DNA of 64,000 nt from Bradyrhizobium erythrophlei. GTDB taxonomy: Bacteria > Pseudomonadota > Alphaproteobacteria > Rhizobiales > Xanthobacteraceae. The stretch's first letter is position 1; the number at the start of each line of letters is the position of its first letter. The DNA lies in NCBI GenBank assembly GCA_900129675.1, contig FSRD01000001.1, forward strand, positions 1-64,000, read 5' to 3'. Positions 34,042 through 43,400 of this stretch are shown in pieces. The notes below the pieces were generated by a model. The model made no database searches. It saw only the letters and a program-made list of their open reading frames with translations, and was not told the DNA's origin. The position numbers and the translations under genes were made by a program.

Positions 34042-34360
34042 CCTCCAACTTCGTCAGGTACTCCAGATTCGAGACCTTCGCATGCTCGAGAGCGCCTATA
34101 AACTCTTCAGTTTTTTCTTCCGGTGGTACGTCTTCCGGTTCATCCAGGGGCTCTATCCGGAGCGTTGCGTCGTCGCCGGCCAACTTCTTGTAGATCTCGT
34201 CCATCACCTCGTCGACGATCTGCAGGTGCCTCTTGGACCTGCTACCGAGGTTATAGTTTAGCATCCGGTTCTTTTTGGAGAGATCAAGCAGCTTTAGGCG
34301 GAGGCGTCCGTAAACCTCCGTCAAGCGTTCCTGCTCGCCCAAACCGTCAGCGATGGTCAC
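34042..34360 (-). pseudogene. DUF4011-type helicase, N-terminal fragment
   Basis: Begins MTIADGLGEQERLTEVYGRL and contains RLKLLDLSKKNRMLNYNLGS, the DUF4011 signature at the start of very large (1500-2000 residue) superfamily 1 helicase/nuclease proteins. Only about 106 residues survive before the junction with the SRAP fragment. The full gene would have extended leftward. DUF4011 helicases often occur in defence islands. Confidence 0.75.
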
Positions 34361-34414
34361 CAGATTACCCCTCGATGCATGGCTAACAAATCCAACCGCC
34401 TCCCCATTGCGAAT

Positions 34415-34633
34415 TTAGACCGCGTTACTCGCCGCCTTTTCGCGCTTCCTTTTATCTAACCAATCTCGTACCGCCTCTTCCACGGCGTGAGACATCTTGA
34501 TGTCATCTTCAACGGCCGCGACCTTAACCAGCTTTACGACGTCCTTGTTCATGATGATCAGCACCTGTCGTTTGCCCTCAGGCGCACGAGCGCGGGTCTT
34601 TGCGCGTCTTTTTTTGGGTTTGGATGGCATCAT
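34415..34633 (-). CDS. Small RHH-like basic protein
   Basis: 72 residues: a basic N-terminus (KPKKRRAKTRARAPEGKRQV), then LIIMNKDVVKLVKVAAVEDD and IKMSHAVEEAVRDWLDKRKR. A strand followed by two helices resembles a ribbon-helix-helix protein. It lies just upstream of the DUF4011 fragment on the same strand and may have been its regulator. Confidence 0.55.
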   Translation of the reverse strand: MMPSKPKKRRAKTRARAPEGKRQVLIIMNKDVVKLVKVAAVEDDIKMSHAVEEAVRDWLDKRKREKAASNAV

Positions 34634-34699
34634 AAGTCCAAGGTTGAGAGCTGATCACGATGACACGGGGAACGCGAACTCGCAATAGTGCTACCGTCG

Positions 34700-34858
34700 T
34701 TATAGTACCTCGGCACCGCCATCTGGCGTCAATAGCGGTCGGGCTTCGAGCGGCGGCGCGATGTCGAACATCCTCACCTCGTTGCGGAAGTGAAATACCC
34801 GGCGGACCCGGTAGATGTCGCCCTTCTCGGCGGCATTCTCAGGCAGCTTCTCCTGATA
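34700..34858 (-). pseudogene. C-terminal gene remnant after sbcC
   Basis: An open stretch without a start reads YQEKLPENAAEKGDIYRVRR and VFHFRNEVRMFDIAPPLEAR before a stop at 34700. It is in frame with, and immediately follows, the sbcC-like stop codon. It looks like the tail of an unidentified protein brought in by a deletion. Confidence 0.35.
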
Positions 34859-37800
34859 CTATTGTGAGGCGCTAATGGCAGGCCAGGTCGCTCCCATGCC
34901 ATCAGAAACTCTAATCTCTGATCGGCCAGCGCCGCGCCTTTCTACGCGAATCTGCACAGCGATACGCTCGATCATGGCGGCCACGTGCGTGATGACAGCA
35001 ACCTTCTGACCTCTGCCCTGTAACGTCTCCAGCGCATCTACCGCCAAATTGAGTGTCTCGGCATCGAGCGATCCAAAGCCTTCATCGATAAACAGTGTGT
35101 CGACAAAGGACGATCGGCCTTCGAGACCTGACAGCGCCAGCGCCAGCGCAAGCGAGACCAGGAAACGTTCACCGCCTGACAGGCTTCGGGTCCCACGAAC
35201 CTCGTCGCCCATGTCGCGATCGATGATATGCAGCGTAAGATCGGACGCGGAGCCCCGCGCGAGCCTATAGCGGGGTGTCAATGCATGGAGGTGGTCATTC
35301 GCTAGTTGAACCATGTAGTCGAGCGTAATACCCTGCACAAAGCGACGGAAACGATCACCGCCGGCAGACCCTACAGCATCATCGACTGCCTGCCAGATAG
35401 CGAGTTCGGCTTTCGCAGCATCGATTTCCGCAGATAGGCTCGTCGCCGCGCGATGCGCCTCGTCGTCCCGCACGAGCGCGCCGGAAAGCACGCCCGTACG
35501 CTGTTGCAAATCGCCGATTTCAGTTGCAAGTACCGCAATGACAGCGGTCAGCGCTTCGGCATCGGTAGTCTCGTCGAATCCTTCCAACGCCCGAAGTAGG
35601 TCATTCTGACGCGTAACCACTGCGGCGCCGGCATCGTTGACACTCCGGTCAGTCTCCTGAATTCGCACCCGCAGCGCTCTGCTCAACGCTGGGTCGGTTG
35701 CGATCAGCGCGGCAACCTGAGCTGAAGAGCGAGCAATATTCACGCAGGCCGCGTTGCATGCCTCTTCCGCTGAAGCGTTACGGCCGTTGGCGTTTTCCAA
35801 TGCCGCGGCCGCCTCGTCGCAACGGGCGTCGGCCGCCTGGAACGCGGCATCGGTAGCAGATTTTGCCTCGCGCGCTTGAACGAGAGCGTCACGAGTGGCC
35901 TGGCAAGCCTCATTGAACCGTATCCGGTGGAGAGCTGTCGCCTCGCCATCGAGGAGTTTGGCTCTGGCGCGTGCCTTCTCTTCCTCCCCCGCGCGGCGTT
36001 GGTCGAGAAGAAGCGTGGTCGCCGTCACCTGCGCCTGCGCGTGCTCAAGCGAGGCGCCCGCCGCCGCACGCTCGGGCTCCAGACACCGGAGCGTCATTTC
36101 AAATTGCCCAACCTTGTCGCGCAGGGCGCTATATTCCGTCGCGACTGCGGTCAGCGTAACGCTAACACCGGCGGGATCGACATCGAGGTCTTCGACGGCC
36201 AGACCTGCGGCAGCAAGATACGGCTTGATTTCACGGTGAATGGAAATAAGGCGCTCAGCAAGGGCCGTCGCCTGGACCGTGTACTTAGTTAGCTTCAACC
36301 GTACAGCGTGGAAATCAGAACGTCTTTGGTCAATGGACCGCGTCGTTGTCTCGATGGCCTCACCGAGCGTGTCCTGCTCCTGCTGCAAACCGTCTATCTC
36401 TGTCCGAAGACGCCGGGCATCTGCGAGCGGAGACGCAATGGCTATCCGTTCCGCAATCGCGACCGAGATGAGCGCCGCCAGTTCCGACCCTGCCTGGTCA
36501 TCGAGAACGGGAGGTATACTTCCCTCGATCCCAGCTTTCGTGCAGAGGTCGTTCAGCGACCGCCACTGTTCGCCATAAGCACCCCTGGCAGCCAAAACTT
36601 GCCCGCTCGCCGCATCGATTCTGCGACTTGCCTCCGCCTGACGCGCCTCTCTGGCGAAGAGCGCGCGCGTGGCGGCGTCCAAACGCTGGCCCGTCGTAGT
36701 CAACGCCGCATCAAGCTCTTCGCGCCGGCGGCGAAGCCTGGTAGCCATTTCGTTCAGCGCGTTGGGTTGCGCAAGATGGGGATGCTCGGTGCTACCGCAC
36801 ACCGGGCAGGCCACATTTGGACCCAGCAGGCTGCGCAGATGGATGGCCTCAGACGAGACCGCCTCAACGGCAAGCTCCATCATTGGAACAATTTCCGCTC
36901 GCGCAGTTCGATCGCGGAGCTGGTCGGCTTCGACTTCAACGATTTGTCTTTCCGCCGCGTGCACCTCCTGCGTCGCAAGCGTGTGTTCTGATTCCTGGCG
37001 CGTTTGATCTGCCGACGCGCGACTGTGCTGGTCGCAAACCGCACTTGCCCCACGCAGAGTCTCAAGCGCGCGTTGCAGATCCATGTCGCGTTCATGCAGC
37101 GCCGCCTCGTCGATGCCGGCGAGACCGCCTCGCCGATCACCGATTTCGCGACTTAGGCCATCCTTTCGTCCACGATCCTCGGTGAGTTTTTCCGAGAGCG
37201 TTGTTATTTCACCGTGCAATCGCGTGGCTGTTTCTTCCGCTTCAACGACCTCTGACGTGGCTGCAGCGTGCTCCTGTTTGAGCGCACCCCGCTTCTCCAA
37301 CAAATCGACCGCGTCGCTGAGCCGATCAGCAATAAGAACGCGATCAGATTGAATGTTTAATTGCGCCGCGGTCGTGCGGTGTAACTCTGCCGTCTGACCG
37401 AGAGTCTGATTAATCGTGGCCAGCGCATCTGCTTGATCGCGCAGTACCGCTTCCGCTCGCCGCGACGTTTCCATCGCATCATTAACCTCGGTCCGAGCTG
37501 CCGCCAGCTCAGTGTCGAGCCTTTCGGCTTCGCTCCAAAGGGGACCGAAATTCTTGAGGGCGTCTTCTGCCGCCAAGTTGGCGGTTACCGCGTCCGCCAG
37601 TTGCGCTTCAGACGTCACGCCTAGCGTCCGCGCTTCTTCGCGCGAAACGACCAAACCTTCTAGACGGGTCTTGGCCTCCCCAGCCGTCCGCCGTGCATTT
37701 TGCAAATCAACCGCCAGGGGACGAAGCGGCTCTACGAGATCGAATTCGGCGAGAGACCGATACTCATCAGCGGCTGCCTCGCGTGTCGCGCTTGCTGCAA

Positions 37801-38644
37801 CCGCCTGAGCCTCAGCCTGTGCGAGATCGCTGCGAGCGGCGGCGACGCGCTTGAAATGATCTAACCGCCCGCTGTGTTGATCGCGCTCCGCACCTTTTTG
37901 ATCGACGGTTGAAACAAGCAGACTCTGCTCGTCCAGCAGCGCCTGCCTGGCTTCGTCATCAAGAAGGCCGATGTCGTTTCGGCGCTGCTCTAATTGCCCG
38001 ACAATTCTTCGTCGTGCCTCCGTGCCATCATGAACGCGGACCGAGATCGCCGCGTAGATTTCGGTACCTGTGATCTTCTCGAGCAATTCCGCGCGCTCGC
38101 TCTCGGCGGCGAGCAGGAAGGCGTCGAACTCGCCCTGTGCGAGGAGCACCGTTCTCCGGAATTGATCGAATGTGAGGTCGGTTCTCGTCTCCACCGCCTC
38201 ACGGACCTGAGTCTTGCCAGTCGCTACCGCGCTGCCGTCGTCAAGGCGATACAGCGAGCGCTGCTCATTCTGAAGCCGCCCATTTGCTCGACCCCGCGCC
38301 CGATTGGCCTCCCAGCGGACGCGGTAGCGTTCACCATCCTGTCCGACAAAATCTACCTCGGCATATCCGCCGCCAGCGCCTCGGCGCAGGATCGCTCGGC
38401 CATCATGAATTGAAATCGCCTCCCCGCTGGGATCGGGCGAATTTTCCCGCCGACCAACGGAGACGCGTGGATATTCGCCGTAGAGCGCGAGGCATAGCGC
38501 GTCGAGGATGGTGGATTTCCCGGCGCCAGTCTCGCCCGTGATGGCAAAGAGGCCGGAACCTAAAAGAGGCTCCGCTGCCAGATCGATCTCGAAGGGAGCC
38601 GCAAGACTTGCCAGATTCTCGCCACGGATAGCCAAGATACGCAT
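34859..38644 (-). CDS. sbcC: SbcC-like exonuclease ATPase subunit
   Basis: 1261 residues. Walker A GETGAGKST is at residues 37-45 (FAITGETGAGKSTILDALCL), followed by the Q-loop region DQFRRTVLLAQGEFDAFLLA. Long coiled coils surround a zinc hook CPVCGSTEHPH near residue 620. ABC signature LSGGERFLVSLALAL and Walker B TLFIDEGFGSLD lie near the C-terminus. With SbcD it forms a Rad50/Mre11-like nuclease that trims hairpins and DNA ends. It starts 2 bp after the sbcD stop. In this island it may serve the adjacent helicase-nuclease genes rather than be the housekeeping copy; that is inference. Confidence 0.93.
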   Translation of the reverse strand: MRILAIRGENLASLAAPFEIDLAAEPLLGSGLFAITGETGAGKSTILDALCLALYGEYPRVSVGRRENSPDPSGEAISIHDGRAILRRGAGGGYAEVDFVGQDGERYRVRWEANRARGRANGRLQNEQRSLYRLDDGSAVATGKTQVREAVETRTDLTFDQFRRTVLLAQGEFDAFLLAAESERAELLEKITGTEIYAAISVRVHDGTEARRRIVGQLEQRRNDIGLLDDEARQALLDEQSLLVSTVDQKGAERDQHSGRLDHFKRVAAARSDLAQAEAQAVAASATREAAADEYRSLAEFDLVEPLRPLAVDLQNARRTAGEAKTRLEGLVVSREEARTLGVTSEAQLADAVTANLAAEDALKNFGPLWSEAERLDTELAAARTEVNDAMETSRRAEAVLRDQADALATINQTLGQTAELHRTTAAQLNIQSDRVLIADRLSDAVDLLEKRGALKQEHAAATSEVVEAEETATRLHGEITTLSEKLTEDRGRKDGLSREIGDRRGGLAGIDEAALHERDMDLQRALETLRGASAVCDQHSRASADQTRQESEHTLATQEVHAAERQIVEVEADQLRDRTARAEIVPMMELAVEAVSSEAIHLRSLLGPNVACPVCGSTEHPHLAQPNALNEMATRLRRRREELDAALTTTGQRLDAATRALFAREARQAEASRRIDAASGQVLAARGAYGEQWRSLNDLCTKAGIEGSIPPVLDDQAGSELAALISVAIAERIAIASPLADARRLRTEIDGLQQEQDTLGEAIETTTRSIDQRRSDFHAVRLKLTKYTVQATALAERLISIHREIKPYLAAAGLAVEDLDVDPAGVSVTLTAVATEYSALRDKVGQFEMTLRCLEPERAAAGASLEHAQAQVTATTLLLDQRRAGEEEKARARAKLLDGEATALHRIRFNEACQATRDALVQAREAKSATDAAFQAADARCDEAAAALENANGRNASAEEACNAACVNIARSSAQVAALIATDPALSRALRVRIQETDRSVNDAGAAVVTRQNDLLRALEGFDETTDAEALTAVIAVLATEIGDLQQRTGVLSGALVRDDEAHRAATSLSAEIDAAKAELAIWQAVDDAVGSAGGDRFRRFVQGITLDYMVQLANDHLHALTPRYRLARGSASDLTLHIIDRDMGDEVRGTRSLSGGERFLVSLALALALSGLEGRSSFVDTLFIDEGFGSLDAETLNLAVDALETLQGRGQKVAVITHVAAMIERIAVQIRVERRGAGRSEIRVSDGMGATWPAISASQ

Positions 38645-38646
38645 CG

Positions 38647-39879
38647 CTATGCCTCCGCCCGTGCCCGGTGGAAGACATCTAGATGGGCGGCATCCGGGGC
38701 GACGCCGAAGGCGCGTTCGAATGCGAGCTTGAACAAATCTTCGGGATCTCTCTCCGCCAGCCGGATCATAGGATCCGCGAGGGCCATTTCATGTAACGCC
38801 CCGGGTATCGCCGCAACACGGGTATCGACGATGCGTACCGGAAAGCTCTCCGCGATGCGGTCGACCTCTTCCCTGAATCCAGGAGATAGTCCTTCGCGGG
38901 CAAGCCTAACCTGCACGAATGGCCGTTCATAACTCAGCAGGTCCGGTAGGAGGCTCATTGCTGTCAGGTGGTCGCCCAATTCGGTCAAACGCATATCGCC
39001 CGACTCAGGAAGCCGGACGAAGGGTACTGGCCGGCCAATCGGGATCTGTTCAGATAGAACCGTTGTACCGTCGAGGCTCACAAGAGTGACCCCGTGCGCG
39101 TAAGCCAGCTCCGTCGCCGACATAGGGATCAGTGATCCAGAATAGCGGACGGTATCGCGACCGATAGCCTGGGCCTTGTGCAAGTGGCCCAACGCCACGT
39201 AGCTCGCTTCCCCCGGAAAGACGTCATGCGGCACGGCATGCTGACCACCGACCAGGATACGTCGCTCAGCGCCCTCCGACTCGATGCCCCCCGCGACATG
39301 GAGGTGTCCCGTTAGGACGAAGGGTAGACCATCCATCGGTCCCCGTAACGTATCGACCAATTCGGCATAAAGGCTTCGCACGCCGGCAATGACGGGCGAG
39401 CCTGCTTCACCATCCAGCCGCGTCAAATTCGGAAGGCACGCGGCGGTTGGGTAGGAGACCGCAAGCACATGAGCCGCCACCGCACCGCTTGCGTCAACGA
39501 TAGGAACGAGATGGCGTGCCGCTTCCACCCGTCCTTCACGCCGCCGAACATTGCCCACGACACGGATGTTGAATGCCTCCAACAGAGGCCGTGGCGCTTC
39601 CAACCGACCAGCTGCGTCATGATTGCCCGCAGAGATCACCATCGCCATGCGTGGATGCGCGCGGCTCAGCCGCACGAGCGTATTGTAGAAGAGCTGCTGC
39701 GCTTCTCCCGACGGATTTTGGCTGTCAAACACGTCACCGGCGACGACCAGGGCATCGACATCCCGCTCCACGACGATCTCTTCGAGTCGCTCAAACACCT
39801 TGCGGTGCTCGTGCTCCCGAGAAAACCCCCGCAAAGTTTGACCGATATGCCAATCAGCCGTGTGCAGAATACGGATCAT
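38647..39879 (-). CDS. sbcD: SbcD-like metallophosphatase nuclease subunit
   Basis: 410 residues from ATG 39879, chosen because it begins MIRILHTADWHIGQTLRG, the canonical SbcD/Mre11 start. The metallophosphatase motifs follow in order: TADWHIG, VVAGDVFDS, ISAGNHDAAGR, LTGHLHV and ALGHLHKAQ, giving the full two-metal site. The C-terminal DNA-binding part is present. It pairs with sbcC directly downstream. Confidence 0.93.
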   Translation of the reverse strand: MIRILHTADWHIGQTLRGFSREHEHRKVFERLEEIVVERDVDALVVAGDVFDSQNPSGEAQQLFYNTLVRLSRAHPRMAMVISAGNHDAAGRLEAPRPLLEAFNIRVVGNVRRREGRVEAARHLVPIVDASGAVAAHVLAVSYPTAACLPNLTRLDGEAGSPVIAGVRSLYAELVDTLRGPMDGLPFVLTGHLHVAGGIESEGAERRILVGGQHAVPHDVFPGEASYVALGHLHKAQAIGRDTVRYSGSLIPMSATELAYAHGVTLVSLDGTTVLSEQIPIGRPVPFVRLPESGDMRLTELGDHLTAMSLLPDLLSYERPFVQVRLAREGLSPGFREEVDRIAESFPVRIVDTRVAAIPGALHEMALADPMIRLAERDPEDLFKLAFERAFGVAPDAAHLDVFHRARAEA

Positions 39880-40079
39880 TCCCCCTCCGGCTCTCCCCAG
39901 CCCGAACCCGGCCGGTGAACAGATTGCTCTCCGAAAATCGTCGGACACCAAAGCGACGATGCCTTTCCGACGTGCGTAGCGGCGACGTACAGCTTCGAGA
40001 TTTTGTTGACCGCACCGGCGATATCACCAGACGTAGTCGTCCGGCACGGTGGGATCTGCTGAGTGGCGTGGATCCGAGC

Positions 40080-40388
40080 TCAATCCTGATAACGCTCCTC
40101 GGCGCGCCGAAGAACTACGTCACCCTGTCGAAGCTCTAGCGACATGATGTTCATGTCAGGTTGGATCGAAAAGGCTTGCGATTGATCGTACCAGCGCCAT
40201 TGGAATCGAAGCGTATTGCCGTTCTCGCTCCTCTCCCAGACTTGCAATTGCGAAGGTTTGCCGTCGCCTTGTTCAATCAATCCATTGCGTTCCGCCTCGG
40301 TAGATGCGGTGGAGCATGAACAGTCCTTAGCGGCACGCACCATTGCCCCTGCGATCGCTTCAAATGCACGTTCGAAATCTATCTGCAT
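40080..40388 (-). CDS. Small hypothetical protein between the SMC-like ATPase and SbcD
   Basis: 102 residues from ATG 40388 with GAGGAG upstream (MQIDFERAFEAIAGAMVRAA, LQVWERSENGNTLRFQWRWY, QPDMNIMSLELRQGDVVLRR). A helix, then beta strands. No family recognised. Its position inside the six-gene cluster, 57 bp after the ATPase and about 200 bp before sbcD, suggests it is a cluster member. Confidence 0.6.
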   Translation of the reverse strand: MQIDFERAFEAIAGAMVRAAKDCSCSTASTEAERNGLIEQGDGKPSQLQVWERSENGNTLRFQWRWYDQSQAFSIQPDMNIMSLELRQGDVVLRRAEERYQD

Positions 40389-40444
40389 CGCTCCTCCTTC
40401 AGGCCGGAAACTTTTGACTATTTGATCACGCGAAAGTCGGATAA

Positions 40445-43400
40445 TCAGAAAATCGTGCCATGCACCTTCCACATGTCGTCGACGATCGAGATGCCGGCGA
40501 CCCCGCCACCCACCCCCGGGAATTGTACAAATTCGCCCTCGCCAGCCTGCCCCACATTCTCCAGGTAGTAGACCGAGGAATTACCGGGCATCTGCTTGCC
40601 GAGCCGTTTGAGATAGGCGAAGTATTCCGACGAGTGGACGTCTCGTCGCGTCACAACAGCCAGAATTCGTCCCGGCAACTGGGAGATGTCGGGCGCTCGT
40701 CCGAGCAGTACGTGGCCCTTGTCCGGCGCCACCGGGAAGGCGCTATCGCCAGCTACGACCGCCGCCGCAACCACCTGAGAGAGGATGGCTGAAGTCGTCG
40801 CGGCGATAGCCTCGTCTTGGGATTTTGCCGGCACCGTCTCGTCGAATAGGACACCGACGATTTTGTTCAGTGTCGCGCTACTCCGCTGTACGAAGTGCGT
40901 CTGTGGCACTCGCGAATTGGTCGATGGCATGCTCTCCAAAGCAATCCTCGACGGATCGGCCTTGTCGATGCCGATGCGTCGCGCATAAGTCCTCCCCGGA
41001 GTTTGAACGACCGCGAAGTCACCGTTGCGGACCTCGGCGGTCAGCGACACAATCAATGTCTGTCCTGGAAAAGCCACCAGTCCCAGCGTCGGCGCCCGGA
41101 GCGTGAAGAGCGAAACATCGCCCATCGACGCAAACTCGAATTTGTCCTTTGCATCCTCGATGCTGGTGAGCGGAGCCCCGCTCTCGTAAGCAGCAAGCCG
41201 CCCGACAACGGATATAGGCTTGGCCGAAAACGGAACAACGTTCGGCTCGGCCGGAGTCTTCGCAGCCTCCGCCACGGCCTGTTCCGGCGGCAAACGGCCC
41301 ATGAACCTGGCATAGGCAAGCCAGCAGGCGTCAATAGCGGCGAAGACGTCCTCATAGCCCCCGCGCACGACATCCGCGTCGACCGGCGTGAGCTGATCCG
41401 CTTTGCCGTGGTGCGCCTTGTTGATCGCATCTCGGAATGGAGCACCAGCCTTCAGTGCAGGTAGCTCAATAAGCTTACGGAACGGCTCTTCATTGAACGG
41501 CCGTTCGCCCCGGTTTCGTGCATTGGCGATCTTACCGAGGAGATCATTCAGCGTCGGGTCTTTCAGGACAGCGGGGTCGGACGCGAGCAGATCCCAGAGC
41601 TTGATCTCGATGCGGACCCGGACGGGGTGAACGAACGCCCGCGCAAGCGTAACATCATTCACATCGGTCTTCTGCCAGTGCTCGCAGCGCAGCCGTGCTT
41701 CATCGGCGACGGGCGCAAGACTCACAGTACATTTCGATGTCGAGATCGCCGAAAACTCCCACACTTCGGTGCGCCGCCCCTGGGCGGCGCTCGTGTGTGC
41801 GGAGACGAATGCCTCAATGGCGGGGATGAAACCGAAATCGTTGCTGACGATCAGCGGGTTCATTTCCGCATCGATCAAATGTGGAACGGTCGCGGCCAGA
41901 TTGGCGACATTACCCGGATCGAGCAGATCCTGCGGATCGTCCATCAGGACCGTCGAAATGCCCCCGGATCTTGACCACACCTGCTGCCATAACGCGAGCA
42001 CGAACGCCGACAGGTAAGCTCGCAAAGCCGAGGCGTTCATCACATGATGCGCCTCGACTAAATGCTTGCCCTGCGCCGCCAGGAACGTGAAGCCATCGCT
42101 CTTGGCCGGATCCAACCCGGCATAGGCTGGCGCTTGCAGGAACTGCGCCTTGTACATCCGCTGCGACCAGGCTGTCGCCTGCGAGTCGAGACTAAGAATG
42201 AGACCCGCGACCTGATCATGAACAAGGGCCGAGAAGCGCTTGAACGGCTCAACCGCCTTGGCCGCACGATCGAGCTTTTTGATCCGATCGCAAGCTGTCT
42301 TCCACGTCCCACATGTCAGCTTGAACTGGCCGAGTTGACGGCGCACGCCGGCGAATACGGTCGCTGCCTCAAGGTAGGTATTGAGAACGCTTAGCTGCCC
42401 CGCTACGGAACGCTTGTTGGCCGGGACTTCTATTTCCTGCACCTCAGAGCGCATAACGCCCGTAACAGCCGACTTTGCGAAATCTGCGTTCGCGGCACGA
42501 TATTTGGCGAGGTTGACCGCGCGCCGCACCTTTTTGATTGCGCTTCGCAGACCTTCGTTGTCGGGAATCTCTGGCGGTATCGTTGCGCTCGGCAGCGGCG
42601 CGCGTTCAGGTGCTTTCGTCCAAGCAAGACGGCACAGTTCGGCGATGCTCGGAACCATCTTGCGAAGGGCAGCGGGGAAATCCGGTTGCTCAAAGACCTC
42701 TTTCGATAGTGCCGTCATGTAGACCATCGCAAGGTCATCCGGCACGTTGTCGGACACGAAAGGCTGCAAACCTACAGGCAACTGTCCGCGAAGCGCGCGC
42801 ATGGCGTCCCGTTCCCATTCGGACGCAGTCTTTATAAGCGCGGCATCCGCTTTCCGTGCCTGCTCTAAGGCGTCCGCCACGGACTGATCGAGCAGCGCGT
42901 CCCTGGGAATCGCCCCGGGTTCGGTGAGATCACGATCGCAGACCGGACAGGCCGAGAAGGCATGCCCCGGATGTACTGTTTCATGCCATTTGGCCACGAG
43001 ACCGTAGAGGCGCAGCCGATCCGAGCGATCTGCGTCCGACAGACGTTCGACCAGGCTCTTCGCCTCTGCCTCAACGCTTTCCAGCACGCTTTCAGCGGCA
43101 TCGAAATCGGCTTCCTGAAGCTCACCGAGCTTCGCCACAAGCTGAATCGACGGCAATCCCCTCAAGGCAGCACCGCTGAAACAGTTTTGAGCAGCCGTTA
43201 GAGCGCCCTCGAACCGCTTGATCTCCGCATCCGATGTCAGAGGCGGCAAGACTCCCAGGATCAATGTTGCCTCTTCGGCCGCCTTGTCCTCAACCGCCTT
43301 CAGACGCTTTTCGGCTTCCTCAAGGCCGGTCGCCCACGCCTCGGGGTCGCTGTCGCCAGGAAGGACGACGCAATCTAGGTTCGGCAGGTCCTGGCCTTCC

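Noticed and set aside
34859..39879. Calling SbcCD here simply the housekeeping copy
   Set aside because: Both subunits are intact and could be housekeeping, but they share strand and neighbourhood with five atypical nuclease or island genes between fragment-rich edges. I therefore treated them as part of the cluster, while noting the alternative cannot be excluded without the full genome.
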